A DNA stretch of 56,523 nt from Basidiobolus meristosporus CBS 931.73 (Eukaryota; Basidiobolomycota; Basidiobolomycetes; Basidiobolales; Basidiobolaceae), in the NCBI GenBank assembly GCA_002104905.1, contig MCFE01000579.1, positions 1 to 56,523 on the forward strand, read 5' to 3'. Every line of letters begins with the position of its first letter. The stretch's first letter is position 1. The notes beneath the pieces are model-generated. The model saw nothing but the letters and a program-made list of their open reading frames with translations, searched no databases and was not told where the DNA came from. This document shows positions 43,406 to 53,751 of this stretch, piece by piece. Both the position numbers and the translations under genes were made by a program.

Positions 43406-43694
43406 GTATCCTAAGAATAGCAGAAACTATCAAAGGCAGAAGAACAAGGGTGGCATGGCTAAAACCAGCGGCTTCCTCAAGAGCCCATTACAAGCAAGGC
43501 CAAAAGCTCCAGACAAGCGTCAAAGAGACGTCAGGCAGCTGGAAGAGTGCCATTAAGGACAAGCAGGCAGACATGGATGCACCAGCACAACATTTATCAA
43601 GGAAAAAGAGTAGTACCACTCAAGACGCACCCAGTCAAAGTTGTAGTGAAGGACCTGGCAGTGATAAAAACCAGCCGCTTTTACAGGAGCCCGT

Positions 43695-44499
43695 TGTGGT
43701 AGGGTAAACATACCTCCCACAGACAAGTTTACTCATATAGTCATTATGATATACTTATCCATATTCTACCTTATCAGTATTATTGCATTCTTCTTTTGCC
43801 CATATTATCAGTATTATCCCCATATGATGTTTACCCTGATTAGTTATTAGCATTAGTTATCCCAGATGTTATTCAGCTTTGTGATCAGTATATGTATCTA
43901 CATAAGACAAGTACCCGCGTCAGTACCTGTGACACATGACCCAAGTCTGCATTACTGTCCCTACCATTTCAATACCATATATGGTATTTCTATGTTGCAC
44001 AGGTTTCAGACTACTGATTCCTGATTGGTTGAATGTGCAGTGCCTTTTAGAACCTTCCAGGACATTCTTGACATATTTTTTAGCTAATGGTGATGTCATC
44101 AAGAATTCCACTGATACCAAGAATCTTCTAGAACCTTGTCATTAGTAATCACTTGGCAATCAGGAAAAGTATTTAAGGGAAAGCAATCCCTCATCAATAA
44201 ATCATCCCATCTATCAGTAACACTTCTACCTTATTGATTAGCAGTTGATAACTGCACCTGCCTTCAACAGTACGTTTCAGACCTGCCATCAAGGAGCTTT
44301 TCAGGGTAGTGCACAAGACACACAGAGGCCTTTGGAGACATTTGGAGCACCTAGGAAGCTAGAGAAGCAGGAGCTTTTACCATAGTGACATATTGACAAA
44401 GACACCAGCAGTTTAGACACAGAGGTTATTGAACCCATCAGACACCTCACACACCTAGAGTTGTGTAGCTTCTCTCAAGAGTACCTCTACACCACCACA
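43695..44499. repeat. Probable solo LTR C inside ORF X
   Basis: An 805-bp insertion relative to ORF X copy 2, with inverted tips TGTGGT and ACCACA, beginning TG and ending CA. It is flanked by CCGT (43691-43694) and CCAT (44500-44503), a 4-bp duplication with one CpG-type mismatch. An internal TATTTAAGG near 44170 could be a promoter box. No matching element body is in the window. Confidence 0.6.
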
Positions 44500-45404
44500 C
44501 CATCACAACTACGGTTGAGCGCTCAAAACAAGCTGAAAAGAAACATCAGGTTGCCAGAGGAGTGCCAGCAAGGGACAAGCAGGCCAAAACAGATGCATTG
44601 GAGCAGAATTTATCCAAGAGAAAACGTAGTTCTTTACAAGAAGCACTCAGACAAAGTAGCAGTGAAAGACCTGGCAGTGATAAAGGAAAAGGTAAAGGGA
44701 AAAATATCTACCAAAGCCTGAGACAGGGAAGCCTGCAAAAAAAACTGCAGTTCTTGCCAATTAACGCCTCAAGCCAGGAACAGACTGAATCCCATCATAG
44801 CCAAGAAGAATTACCAAGAAGAAAACAGCTGTTTTCACAAGAGTTGGAAGTGCAGCCAGTTGAGCTACACTCCAGCAAGGTAGATGAGTTTGCTGAAAAA
44901 GGCAATTTGTCTACCACATCCTCCAAAGCCTCCATTGTTGACAGAGTGGAGATCCCACTGACAGACAAGGACACAACGTCAAGAGCTCAAAAGACTATCA
45001 CAATGCCTTCAGTCCAGTTTTGGAACATTAATAGGCACACCAAGAGGTTGCAGCACTTCTTCAAGAGCAGTGCTCAAGAAAACACAATGAAATATTGCAA
45101 GGATTTATTGCAAAGACTGGCAGATGAGGAGCTAGACCTTTCAGTGCCGGCTGAAGACCAGGATGTGTGGGAACCAGTGAATGAACAGTGGCATATAGCT
45201 GTTGGATTCCTGCCAAGGTTGTGGAAGCAGAGCGTTACAGCAGAAATACTAATTGAGTGGTGGATTTTAATGGAGTTACTTGTTGAGTGTGGGGTTGGGC
45301 TTAATATTAGTGCAGGGTACAGAGACTTGTATAGGTCAATACAATTGGCAATTGAGGTACAACTGAAGTTTCAACAGAAATAAATTAATTTGTATGCATG
45401 AAAA

Positions 45405-45713
45405 GTAAGAGAAATGGTTGAGTCAGGAAGTAAAGAGTGTGACAAAGAGGCAATAGCCAATCAATTCACACAAATGCAGGAGGCAATAGAGTGTCTGAGA
45501 TCCAAAAGTGAGTAAATTGGCAGGGAACCAATCAAAAGCCACTTATACATTGTTGTGATGAATAATTTTAACAAAGTTTTTGTGAAATCTGGGGTGCAAT
45601 TATTTTTCAATGGTCTCTGGATGGTGTCCTGACAAGATCAGTACCTCTCAGTCACAGGATACTAACTTTGTGACGGCCTTTTGACAGGATCATCTCAATA
45701 ATTTTTCATAGGG
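45405..45713 (+). repeat. Right end of tnp2 transposon copy 1
   Basis: Non-coding segment after the ORF X stop, ending in the terminal repeat (CATAGGG). It is similar to 27735-28043 and to 50998-51300 inverted. Confidence 0.8.
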
Positions 45714-46624
45714 AGGGTATGAACAATTTAGAGCAAGCTTGGAGTACTACGCTTAGAAGCTCCAATAGACTTCCATATCCCAGAGTGTTCAGCAACAGGT
45801 TCCATATAAGGAGTATTTTAGATACCTTCCCAGTCAGGATTAACAGACCTTCTAGAGGGCAGAGGCACTTTTATTCTGGCTAGCACATGGCCCACTGTGT
45901 GAAGTTTCAAGCACTGTCTGACATTGAGGGTAACATCAGCTGGTTTAGTGGGCCATTTACTGAAAGTAGGTGTTACAAGTCTTGGTATAAGAGTTGTAGA
46001 GGAATAGGGAGTTTAGCTAGTATTGTATTCACTAAAACTTGAACTGATTTTTATTGAGGTTCCAGCAGCTCCTTATATACATTTTGCCAGATCAATTGCT
46101 GACTAATTGTATTTCCTAATGTAGGTTGTGGCTGATGACTCATTTGATTGCATCATCATCACCCAATAAGATCCTACTTAATATATCTTTTTCTGTCTGA
46201 TAAGGATCTGCTGATTCATTTGCTGACTAATGCTACTGATTTCATAGATAATACTGATGTACTGATAACCTAAACATATACTAACTGATTTGACTAAAAA
46301 CTGATCTAACTTAAACATTCAAGCGGCAGATCATAACATAGGCACGACAAAGCACTCTGGGTAGAGAATCATCCTGAATTCAGTAGAGGGGAGAAATCTA
46401 TGGCTGACTTAGCCTATATAGGAGAGGATTGTCATGGATTAGGATGTATTACAGCTTATAGGAAGCCAAGGAATGGTGTGCTTAGCAGGAAGCAGAATCT
46501 CTACAATGAGACATTTAATCATTTCAGAGTGAGGGTAGAGCATACATTGGGATATCTGAAGAGATCCAGAATATTGGCAGGTAAATATAGAGGAAAGTCA
46601 TATATAGGAGTAAACAGCAGAATA
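45714..46624 (+). pseudogene. Harbinger DDE transposase (copy A, part 2)
   Basis: Resumes after the tnp2 insertion with residues equivalent to CMNDLEQAWKTRFR of copy B. It runs through the region equivalent to the SGPFTGSRHDK motif, is interrupted by a solo LTR (45971-46338), then continues MADLAYIGEDCHGLGC and FNHFRVRVEHTLGYLK. It is cut again at 46624 by Harbinger B, with ATA duplicated. Confidence 0.8.
45971..46338 (-). repeat. Solo LTR of the Gypsy B family
   Basis: 368 bp, reverse orientation of the LTR at 53325-53693 (starts TGTTACAAG and ends ATCATAACA on the plus strand). It is flanked by TAGG on both sides (45967-45970 and 46339-46342). The empty site is visible in Harbinger B near 47185 (minus strand GGAAGTAGGCATGAC). 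Confidence 0.9.
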
Positions 46625-46806
46625 GAATTGTTCCGTGGGATGGTGCCACATAGTGCCAGCCTGTTTATAGTTCTGGATTGATCTGGCACTCTACAGCACT
46701 ATCTGGCACTATTATATCTACCATGATGCCAGTGGTATGATACAGTTACCGGTAATATTACTCAATCTTACTTATGTTTCTCAGAATAGTGCTTTCCTTG
46801 CTTTAT

Positions 46807-47673
46807 TTACTCTTCATAATGCTCCAGACACATTTCTCTCAGTGGATGTCTTCTTGTAGGAGCATACTGTGCATTAATAAGTATCTTAACTATTTTACCT
46901 ATTCTGCTGTTTTCTCCTATATATGACTTTCCTCTGTATTTACCTGCCAATATGCTGAATTTCTTCAGATATCCCAATGTATGCTCTACCCTCACTCTGA
47001 AATGATTAAATGTCTCATTGTAGAGCTTCTGCTTCCTGCTATGCACACCATTCCTTGGCTTCCTATAAACTGTAATACATCCTAATCCGTGACAATCCTC
47101 TCCTATATAGGCTCAGTCAGCCATAGATTTCTCCCCTCTACTGAATTCAGGATGATTCTCAACCCAGAGTGCTTTGTCATGCCTACTTCCAGTAAATGGC
47201 CCACTAAACCAGATAATGTTACCCTCAATGTCAGACAGTGCTTGAAACTTCACACAGTGTGCCTTGCACTTGCCAGAATAAAAGTGCCTCTGCCCTCTAG
47301 AAGGTCTGTTAATCCTCACTGGGAAGGTATCCAAAATACTCTTGATATGAAACTTGTTGCTGAGCACTCTGGGATATGGAAGTCTATTGGAGATTCTGAA
47401 CCTAGTTTTCCAAGCTTGCTCTAAGTCATTCATACATTCTGCAAGGTGGTTCTCCATTGCTGTCAGCTGGGAATGATAGCTTCTAGGACTTTTGTTGCCA
47501 TGGATGGTGGAATGAAACCTTGTAGGACAATAGTTCTTGTAATAGCAGAGAAGCTTAACAAGGGATCTCCTTAAGAAGATTAGGGTTGATGGTCCACAGT
47601 ACTTGCAATAGATCTCCTCTAGTGTGTCAAAAGGAATCCAGTGGTATTGATGGGATTGATGAGAAAAGACCAT
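46807..47673 (-). pseudogene. Harbinger DDE transposase (copy B)
   Basis: Two frames (47673-47113 and 47046-46807) form one DDE_Tnp_4-type nuclease. Landmarks are PFDTLEEIYCKYCGPSTLIF, YCPTRFHSTIHGNKSPRSYH, a target region with VKFQALSDIEGNIIWFSGPF and TGSRHDK, then FNHFRVRVEHTLGYLKKFSI near the C-terminus. The first Asp (SDIEG), the HD motif and the VEH Glu are candidates for the catalytic triad. A stop and frameshift around 47046-47113 separates the two parts. It ends REMCLEHYEE. Confidence 0.85.
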
Positions 47674-48049
47674 TCAGATGAGTAATTCATATCAAAATTG
47701 GTGGATGATTGTATGGAGGTGGTTTGAATTGATTCAGCGCAATCTGCGTTATTTATCTGCTTTTTAACGCATTATGGTTAAATCTCCATCAATTGCCATG
47801 TATCCCAATATTGTGTTGCAAAAATCATCCGCAAACAATGCCTTGGTATTTTTATTGATGCTTTACTCATAGGTCTATAATCAAATAGGAAATCTGCAAT
47901 TAATGTGATCTGATCTGTGTCAATGCAATCCAAGATGCATCATGCATAATATATGAAAAATTCAACAATCACATTAGTTTTCATATATATTTCATATAAG
48001 ACCAGGTTAATGCCAATATACTGCTGTATAAGTATCCAAATCCATTGCT
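47674..48049. other. Divergent promoter interval of Harbinger B
   Basis: Non-coding interval between the transposase (minus) and ORF2 (plus), colinear with 30639-30996 of copy A in reverse. AT-rich, no gene. Confidence 0.6.
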
Positions 48050-48707
48050 ATGGTCCCCATACCAAGTCTCAACTCATCTTTAGTACAACCCAGACAAAAC
48101 CCATCCCCCAGCTCACATGCACACCTTGCTGGATTCCTTACCATCTCTTGCAACCACTACACACTGGCGTACATCAGTCCAGACTACACCAACACCCTTT
48201 ACCAGAGCACCCCACTTTGAGTCAATGCACATTGGGTCAATGTGTGCGCTTCAGAGCAAAACTACCAGAACTTGCCTAACTGCTCAATTGGACACAAGTC
48301 CATTGGAGTGGACCAAGTCACATCAACATGCAGCATCATATTGAACTCAGCCAAGGGCCATCTCAGCGCATCAAGGTGCGCATGCACGTGCCGTTTTGCC
48401 TGACCATCAGCGAGTTACTTCTGGTGAACTGACTGATGATGACCAACATGAAGTGCCTCAACCACCAGAGCCCTTGGCAAGTAAAAGAATGCATCAGCAC
48501 ATGGCACTTCAGGCCAGTTCAGTTGGTTCAGTTGGAGCAATTCAGCATGGCCAAGCTGCAGCATTGCACTCATAAACTAGGAGGCAAAATACTGACTACA
48601 AATACACAAGTAGCCAAGATGATAGTCAGCCAGGAAGTAGTATAGGTGTGCAAAGTGAGTCACTACCAAATGCTTCAGTAGTAATCCCTGTGAAAAAAAA
48701 CCCCGGA
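48050..48707 (+). pseudogene. Harbinger partner protein ORF2 (copy B, internally deleted)
   Basis: The start is equivalent to copy A (PSLNSSLVQPRQNPSPSS). It then jumps directly to HTLLDSLPSLATTTHWRTS, so about 130 codons present in copy A (30100-30570) are missing. The C-terminal part continues with coding-like sequence (GQAAALHS, SVGAIQHG) but contains stops. Non-functional. Confidence 0.6.
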
Positions 48708-49457
48708 TAAGATGATGCAATTGCTTTCAATTGCTATTTTTTGTAATGATCCCAACAACCCATTTTTTTGCAATCCAAATCAAGCCATTGCAAATCAGTG
48801 ATCATCAAATTTTTGATATAAGTGATATCAAGGTTGTCTCACATTTGAGACAGAACCCTATAAATAAACACCTTACATACATATATGTCATCTTTAATAC
48901 CAGTGCAGCTATTGGATCTGTTTTGCACCTACCTGATTGCTTGTGTGCTAGCTATGACACCTTGTCCAATCACTAGGATCAGGGATTTACTTGCTCAATG
49001 GGCAAAATGGGATATTTGATGGCAAATCAGGTAGCTTGTTTAGTAGTCAATGAGCCAATTGGGGGATGCCAGCTTCAGGATACTTTTGAACCAATGAACC
49101 ACTGAGATACCATCCAATTGGAGTGATGGTAACAAAAATGGTAACTATCAGTGTAGTTTATAGTGTGATACACATTTATTTCCATTTACATTAAAGAAAT
49201 ATATCTAAATACCAGATTTTACCTGCCATAATAGCGGTATCCAATTGTGCACATGATGCAAACATCACAAGTCGGCGTGATCATCCATGCCAGCCTCATT
49301 GTGTCAGATTATGTCATAGTGTGCAAGATCATCCCACATGGTGCAAAATCATCCAAGAGCAATCCTGCCTTCTGGTAGCTATAATATTGCGCTCAATTGT
49401 TCTTTACAACTGCAGATTGCGCTGCGTGCCCTGGCACAGTACAATGGAACAAGTCTA

Positions 49458-49727
49458 ATAGGTAAAATAGCTAAGATACTTCTCAATGCACAGTATACTC
49501 ATACAAGAAGTCATCCACTGAGAGAAATGTGTCTGGAGCATTATGAAGAGTAAATAAAGCAAGGAAAGCACTACTCTGAGCATCATTAGTAAGATTGAGT
49601 AAAATTACCAGTAACTGTATCATACCACTGGCATCATGGTAGATATTATAGTGCCAGATAGTACCAGATCAATCTGGCACTATAAACAGGCTGGCACTGT
49701 GTAGCACTATCCAACAGAACAAGTCTT
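49458..49727 (+). pseudogene. Harbinger transposase C-terminus and right end (copy A, part 3)
   Basis: The last codons of the transposase (IGKIAKILLNAQYTHTRSH to HYEE, stop near 49553) are followed by the element's right terminal region, with short repeats of GGCACTAT type. The tip is GAACAAGTCTT at 49717-49727. Confidence 0.82.
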
Positions 49728-50957
49728 TTATCTTATGGCACTGTTGTTGTTCTGTGAAGACTTGGCAGTGGGTCAGCCTTAACCCATAGAAACAGTAGCA
49801 GCTGAAATCTACATATTTAGCTTGATGCATGTAGTAAAGCTACTGAGATCCCATTTCAAACTCCTTGCATAAAATCTGTGGACGTACCAAATTTGTATTG
49901 GAGGTTGCTTCTGATTCAATATTGCTTACTAAATGTGAATCCATCAAGTACTAAGACAAAGGTATAGTCATATATCCCCTTAGGAGGGTGTTTACCTCTT
50001 TGTTGATTTTACTTTTTGCCATCAAGTGTGTAGGTAATGTTGGTACTTAATTAGCACCAATTGTATAATTTAGAGTGTCACAATGTTTGTTGGACTGCAT
50101 ATATTTGTTTAGATTGAGTATTGCTAGTAAACATCTGCAGTCTGAACAATGTTTTCCTCTGATGATGGGGGATTCCTATCAACTTGGACACCTTGCAATG
50201 GAAATATTTTCTGGTGTGAATGCCATGCAACTGTTAGCATATAATAGTATCAGGAGGGTCTCTGTGTAATATGTATTTAGCCACATGTTAGTTGTTCATT
50301 TGTACTATGTACATGGTAAGTTGTATCCAAGAATTATTTTTGCAAAATTAGCAGTAAATCATCAAAGCCCTTATTACTAAAACTAGTGGAAGTATGCCAT
50401 ATCCCTAGCCACAAGCTTGTATGATTTGCCAGTAAATGGATTACTAGGCTCACTTGACTGTGTGAAGTGTCCTTTGCATTTGCTTCTGCAGGTGTTGTCT
50501 CATTAAATATATGTATCCTGCCAGCTCATGCTAAGTACAGTTGTGAGATGAGAAAAGCTAATAATCCAACAGTGGGCCTTCTTCTTCAGAGTTGTTACTC
50601 CACAGGTCCCATTCTATGACTCAGTTGAGACTTAAGGCATCACAAACTCACCTGACTCAGTTTGCACATGGTGACAAGTGTGGCTTGGTGCCATCATAGA
50701 TGTGTAAGGTGTCCAGCAAGATATCTTTTATGCAGCAGTGACTGATAAGTGCTCAAATATGGCTTTTGTGGCAAGATATTGGCCATGACTGTTGTAATGC
50801 TTTCTATGCCTTCTGCATGCATTGTGGCTGAGAGGCATGCCACAATAGCCACATGTTCTTTTTTCTCTTCTTCTACAGCATCCAGCCAAAGTAGTTTTGA
50901 GCATGGGGAAAGCAGCTTTATACTCAACATCATAATGCTATAGTAGTACTTTTTCAT
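49728..50957 (-). pseudogene. ORF X stub plus internally deleted tnp2 transposase, copy 2
   Basis: The first about 50 bp continue ORF X copy 3 (TTATCTTATGGCACTG). From about 49780 to 50957 the minus strand matches the tnp2 transposase of copy 1: near 49800-49910 like 32490-32610, then after an internal deletion like 33430-34419. Its N-terminal zinc-finger region lies at 50760-50880. Frames are badly broken. Confidence 0.7.
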
Positions 50958-50997
50958 CAGTACTACTGTGAGTTCACGATGGTATCATATTCAAGAA

Positions 50998-51300
50998 CCT
51001 ATGAGGGATTATTGTGATGATCCTGTCAAAAGGCCATCACGGACTTAAAGTCCTGTGACAAAGAGGTACTGACCCCACCAGGACACTGTGCAGAGACTGC
51101 TGAAAACTAATTGCACCCCAGATTTCACAAAAAACTTAGTCAAAATTTTTTGTCACAACAATATACAAGTGGCTTTTGATTGGTTCCCTGCCAATTTTCT
51201 CACTTTCTAATCCTAGACACTTGAGCACCTCCTACATTTGTGTATATTGCTTTGCTATTATTCTTGCACTCCTTACTTCCTGACTCAACTGTTTCTCTTA
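50998..51300 (-). repeat. Right end of tnp2 transposon copy 2
   Basis: Inverted copy of 45405-45713, beginning CCTATGAGGGATTATTG on the plus strand. It directly abuts the sequence upstream of the tnp2 remnant, so this copy is rearranged relative to copy 1. Confidence 0.75.
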
Positions 51301-53275
51301 CTTTTATGCATACATATTGATTTATTTGCATTGAAACTTCAATTGTGCCTCAATTGCAAATTGTATTATGTTGACCTATACAAGTCTCTATACCCTATAC
51401 TAACATTAAGTCCAACCCCACACTCCACAAGTAACTCCATCACCATCTACAACTCAATAAGCTTATCTGCTGTAACACTCTGTTTCCATGACTTTGGCAG
51501 GAACCCAGCAGCTTTATGCCACAGTTCATTCACTGGTTCCCACATGTCCTGGTCTTCAGCCAGCACTGCAAGGTCAAGCACCTCATCTGGCAGTCAGTGC
51601 AATAAATCCTTGCAATATTCAAGTGTGTTTAGTGAACACAGCTGTTGAAGAAGTGCTGCAACCTCTTGGTGTAACTAATGATGCTGAAAAATTCCACTGA
51701 AGGCTTTGTGATAGTCTTTTGAGTTCTTGACCTTGTAGCCTTATCTGTCAGTGGGGCCTCCACTCTGTCAACAATGGGATTCAATCTGTTCTGGGTTTGT
51801 GGCATTAATTGGCTAGAACTGCAGTTCTTTTTGCATGCTTCCCTGTCTCAGGCTTGGATAGACATTTTTCCTTTACCTTTGCTGTATCACTGCAAGGTCT
51901 TTCAATGCTACATTGTTTGGGTGCTTCTTGTAATGAACTACATTTTCTTCTTGATAAATTCTGCTGCAATGCATCTGTTTAGGCCTGCTTGTCCCTTGCT
52001 GGCTCTCTTCTGGCAACTAAATGTTGCTTTTCTGCTTGTTTCAAGCTCTCAGCCATAGTTATGAGAGCTCCTGAGAAAGCTGCTGGTTTTTATCAGTGCC
52101 AGGTTGTTCATTGCTACCTTGAGTGAGTGCTTCATGTGTGGTATTATGCTTCTTCCTTGATAATTGTTATAGTTGTGCATCCATGTCTGCCTGCTTGTCC
52201 TTAATTGGCACTCTTCCAGCTACCTGATGTCTCTTTGATGCATGTCTGGGAGCTTTTGGTCCTGCTTGCAATGGCTCTTGAGGTAGCCACTGGTTTTTGC
52301 CATCACCCCTTGTACTCCTGCCTTTGATAGTTTATGCTATTATTGAGAAACTTTCTTGGCATACCAATACAGGCCCAAAATCTATTTGCCTGTTTGAGTC
52401 CAGGATAAAGCTTGTTGAACACATCAAGGGCATTCTGCTTGGCCTTAAGTTCCTAATAGTCATGTAGTATGCCAGCCTTAAGCTGATGGCATGCTAGACT
52501 TCTGATGGCCTCTTATATATTAGCCCACTCTTCATTATTGCACTCAAATGGCTTCACAGATCTTCAATGTCTTTTGATTTTCAGCCTTTGGTATAAACAC
52601 CACATCATATCCCTCCCATGCTATGATAGGTTTTTCTGTGGGCTTTATCTTTGGGCACTGCTGTTGTGCTTCAAAGACTGTATGGTGTTCCTCTGCTGTT
52701 ACATGGGGAAATGGCTCAATTCTGGGCTGTAACATTGAGCCACTTGAGTTCCTTCTTTGCAGCAAAGATACTGCTTTCTCTACCTGGGGATATTGATTTC
52801 CCTACACATATTATCTCCTCATCCAGTTTCTGGACTATTTCTGATTTCTCTGGGCAATTACATGTATCCTATCAGCCACTGCACCTAAATGCCTCATAAA
52901 TGCTTTGGTATGAGTTGACAACATATATGCTAATATGGGTGGTGGTGATGTTATGATGGCCACTTGCTGGTCTCCAACTGAAGGTACCATGTTTGCTACA
53001 TTGTCATCTGCCTGAGTATAAAAGTCAGTTTGCAGCTACACAGAGGCTCCCAATTGCCTACTTCACTGTAAGCCTGAGGAATCTGCATTATTACCTTGAG
53101 TGGGCACACCGTCAAGTGGCGTTTTTGGATGTAGCCCTGCATGTTGCACTAAATGTCCAAGCAAGCTGTTGTCCAACTGTACTTCTGCTGCCATCAGCAG
53201 TGGGGTTTGGTTGTGAACCAGACAACTTTGCTTTAATTTTTGGTAGCATATATATGCTTTATTTGTTGGCAGCAT
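51301..53275 (-). pseudogene. ORF X, copy 2 (uninterrupted reference)
   Basis: Minus-strand ORF X with no large insertions. The N-terminus at 53275 reads MLPTNKAYICYQ. The middle (52765-52544) has LLQRRNSSGSMLQPRIEPFP and PTEKPIIAWEGYDVVFIPK. C-terminal parts near 51310-51700 match copy 1. It is frameshifted in several places but gives the empty sites for the Gypsy A, MITE 2, solo LTR C and Harbinger A insertions. Its upstream side is cut at 53325 by the Gypsy B LTR. Confidence 0.68.
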
Positions 53276-53324
53276 ATATATGGAAGTGAGTCAAACTAAG
53301 GGGAAATATTGTTACATATACATG

Positions 53325-53693
53325 TGTTATGATCTGCCGCTTGGATGTTTAAGTTAGATCAGTTTTTAGTCAAATCAATTAGTATATGTTTATGTTATCA
53401 GTATATCAGTATTATTCTATGAAATCAGTAGCATTAGTCAGCAAATGAATCAGCAGATCCTTATCAGACAGAAATAGATATATTAAGCATGATCTTATTG
53501 GGTGATGATGATGCAATCAAATGAGTCATCAGCCACAACCTACATTAGGAAATACAATTAGTCAGCAATTGATCTGGCAAAATGTATATAAGGAGCTGCT
53601 GGAACCTCAATAAAAATCAGTTCAAGTTTTAGTGAATACAATACTAGCTAAACTCCCTATTCCTCTACAACTCTTATACCAAGACTTGTAACA
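53325..53693 (+). repeat. Gypsy B 5' LTR
   Basis: 369 bp from TGTTATGATCTGCC to AGACTTGTAACA. It is the sister of the solo LTR at 45971-46338 and is followed directly by a primer-binding-like sequence and gag, so it is the 5' LTR of a plus-strand element. Confidence 0.9.
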
Positions 53694-53694
53694 T

Positions 53695-53711
53695 TGGTAG
53701 CAGCAATAACC
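53695..53711 (+). other. Gypsy B primer-binding site
   Basis: TGGTAGCAGCAATAACC begins one base after the LTR and starts with TGG, as expected for a tRNA-primed element. The tRNA species is not assigned. Confidence 0.55.
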
Positions 53712-53751
53712 AGAAACCTCCCTCCTGAAGAAAGAAGAAACCACCCTCAAG

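Larger units (their letters stand above)
35378..45383 (+). pseudogene. ORF X of the tnp2 transposon, copy 1, split by three insertions
   Basis: I do not recognise this protein. Native segments are 35378-35946, 42357-42689, 43409-43694 and about 44504-45383. The start is MLPTNKAKLSGSQPN. The first part is Ser/Gln/Pro-rich with a predicted coiled coil (KALMKQLGALADRIDAMAQR to VEKAVSLLQRRN). The middle has WEGENVAFIPKPKK and ECNNKEWANIQEAIRSLACH. The third part is Lys/Ser/Gln-rich and possibly nuclear. The C-terminus is hydrophobic-aromatic (WEPVNEQWHIAVGFLPRLW, ILIEWWILMELLVECG, GYRDLYRSI). Removing the Gypsy element and one copy of its CACCG duplication rejoins the frame exactly (CAC CGT ACA). 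Other breaks remain. A multi-copy accessory gene of the transposon is the best inference. Confidence 0.65.
31253..45713. mobile_element. tnp2-type (CACTA/Plavaka-like) transposon with two divergent genes
   Basis: The terminal inverted repeats are CCCTATGATAAATAATT at 31253-31269 and its near-complement at 45697-45713. They are flanked by a 3-bp duplication AGG (31250-31252 and 45714-45716), the duplication size known for CACTA elements. Removing the element rejoins the Harbinger transposase frame exactly as in copy B. It holds a tnp2-like transposase (minus) and ORF X (plus), transcribed divergently. It was later hit by two MITEs, one Gypsy element and a solo LTR. Subtracting these leaves a native element of about 5.8 kb. 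Confidence 0.85.
46625..49457 (-). mobile_element. Harbinger B, compact near-complete copy
   Basis: 2833 bp with tips GAATTGTTCC and GGAACAAGTCTA, flanked by the 3-bp duplication ATA (46622-46624 and 49458-49460). The empty site occurs in its own transposase copy (CAGAATAGGTAA on the minus strand near 46905), so it inserted into the transposase gene of a sister element. It carries a minus-strand DDE transposase and a plus-strand ORF2 with an internal deletion. Confidence 0.92.
28951..49727. mobile_element. PIF/Harbinger-like DNA transposon A, interrupted by later insertions
   Basis: The left terminus is GACTTGTTCC at 28951 and the right terminus GAACAAGTCTT at 49717-49727, the same inverted ends as the compact copy at 46625-49457. 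It interrupts ORF X copy 3: the flanks TTTCTGTAGACTTTG (left) and TTATCTTATGGCACTG (right) correspond to one continuous stretch in copy 2 near 52630-52660. Native parts are ORF2 (minus), a divergent DDE transposase (plus) and non-coding ends. The body is split by the tnp2 transposon (31253-45713), a solo LTR (45971-46338) and Harbinger B (46625-49457). The target duplication is probably 3 bp (TTG/TTA, one mismatch). Confidence 0.78.
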
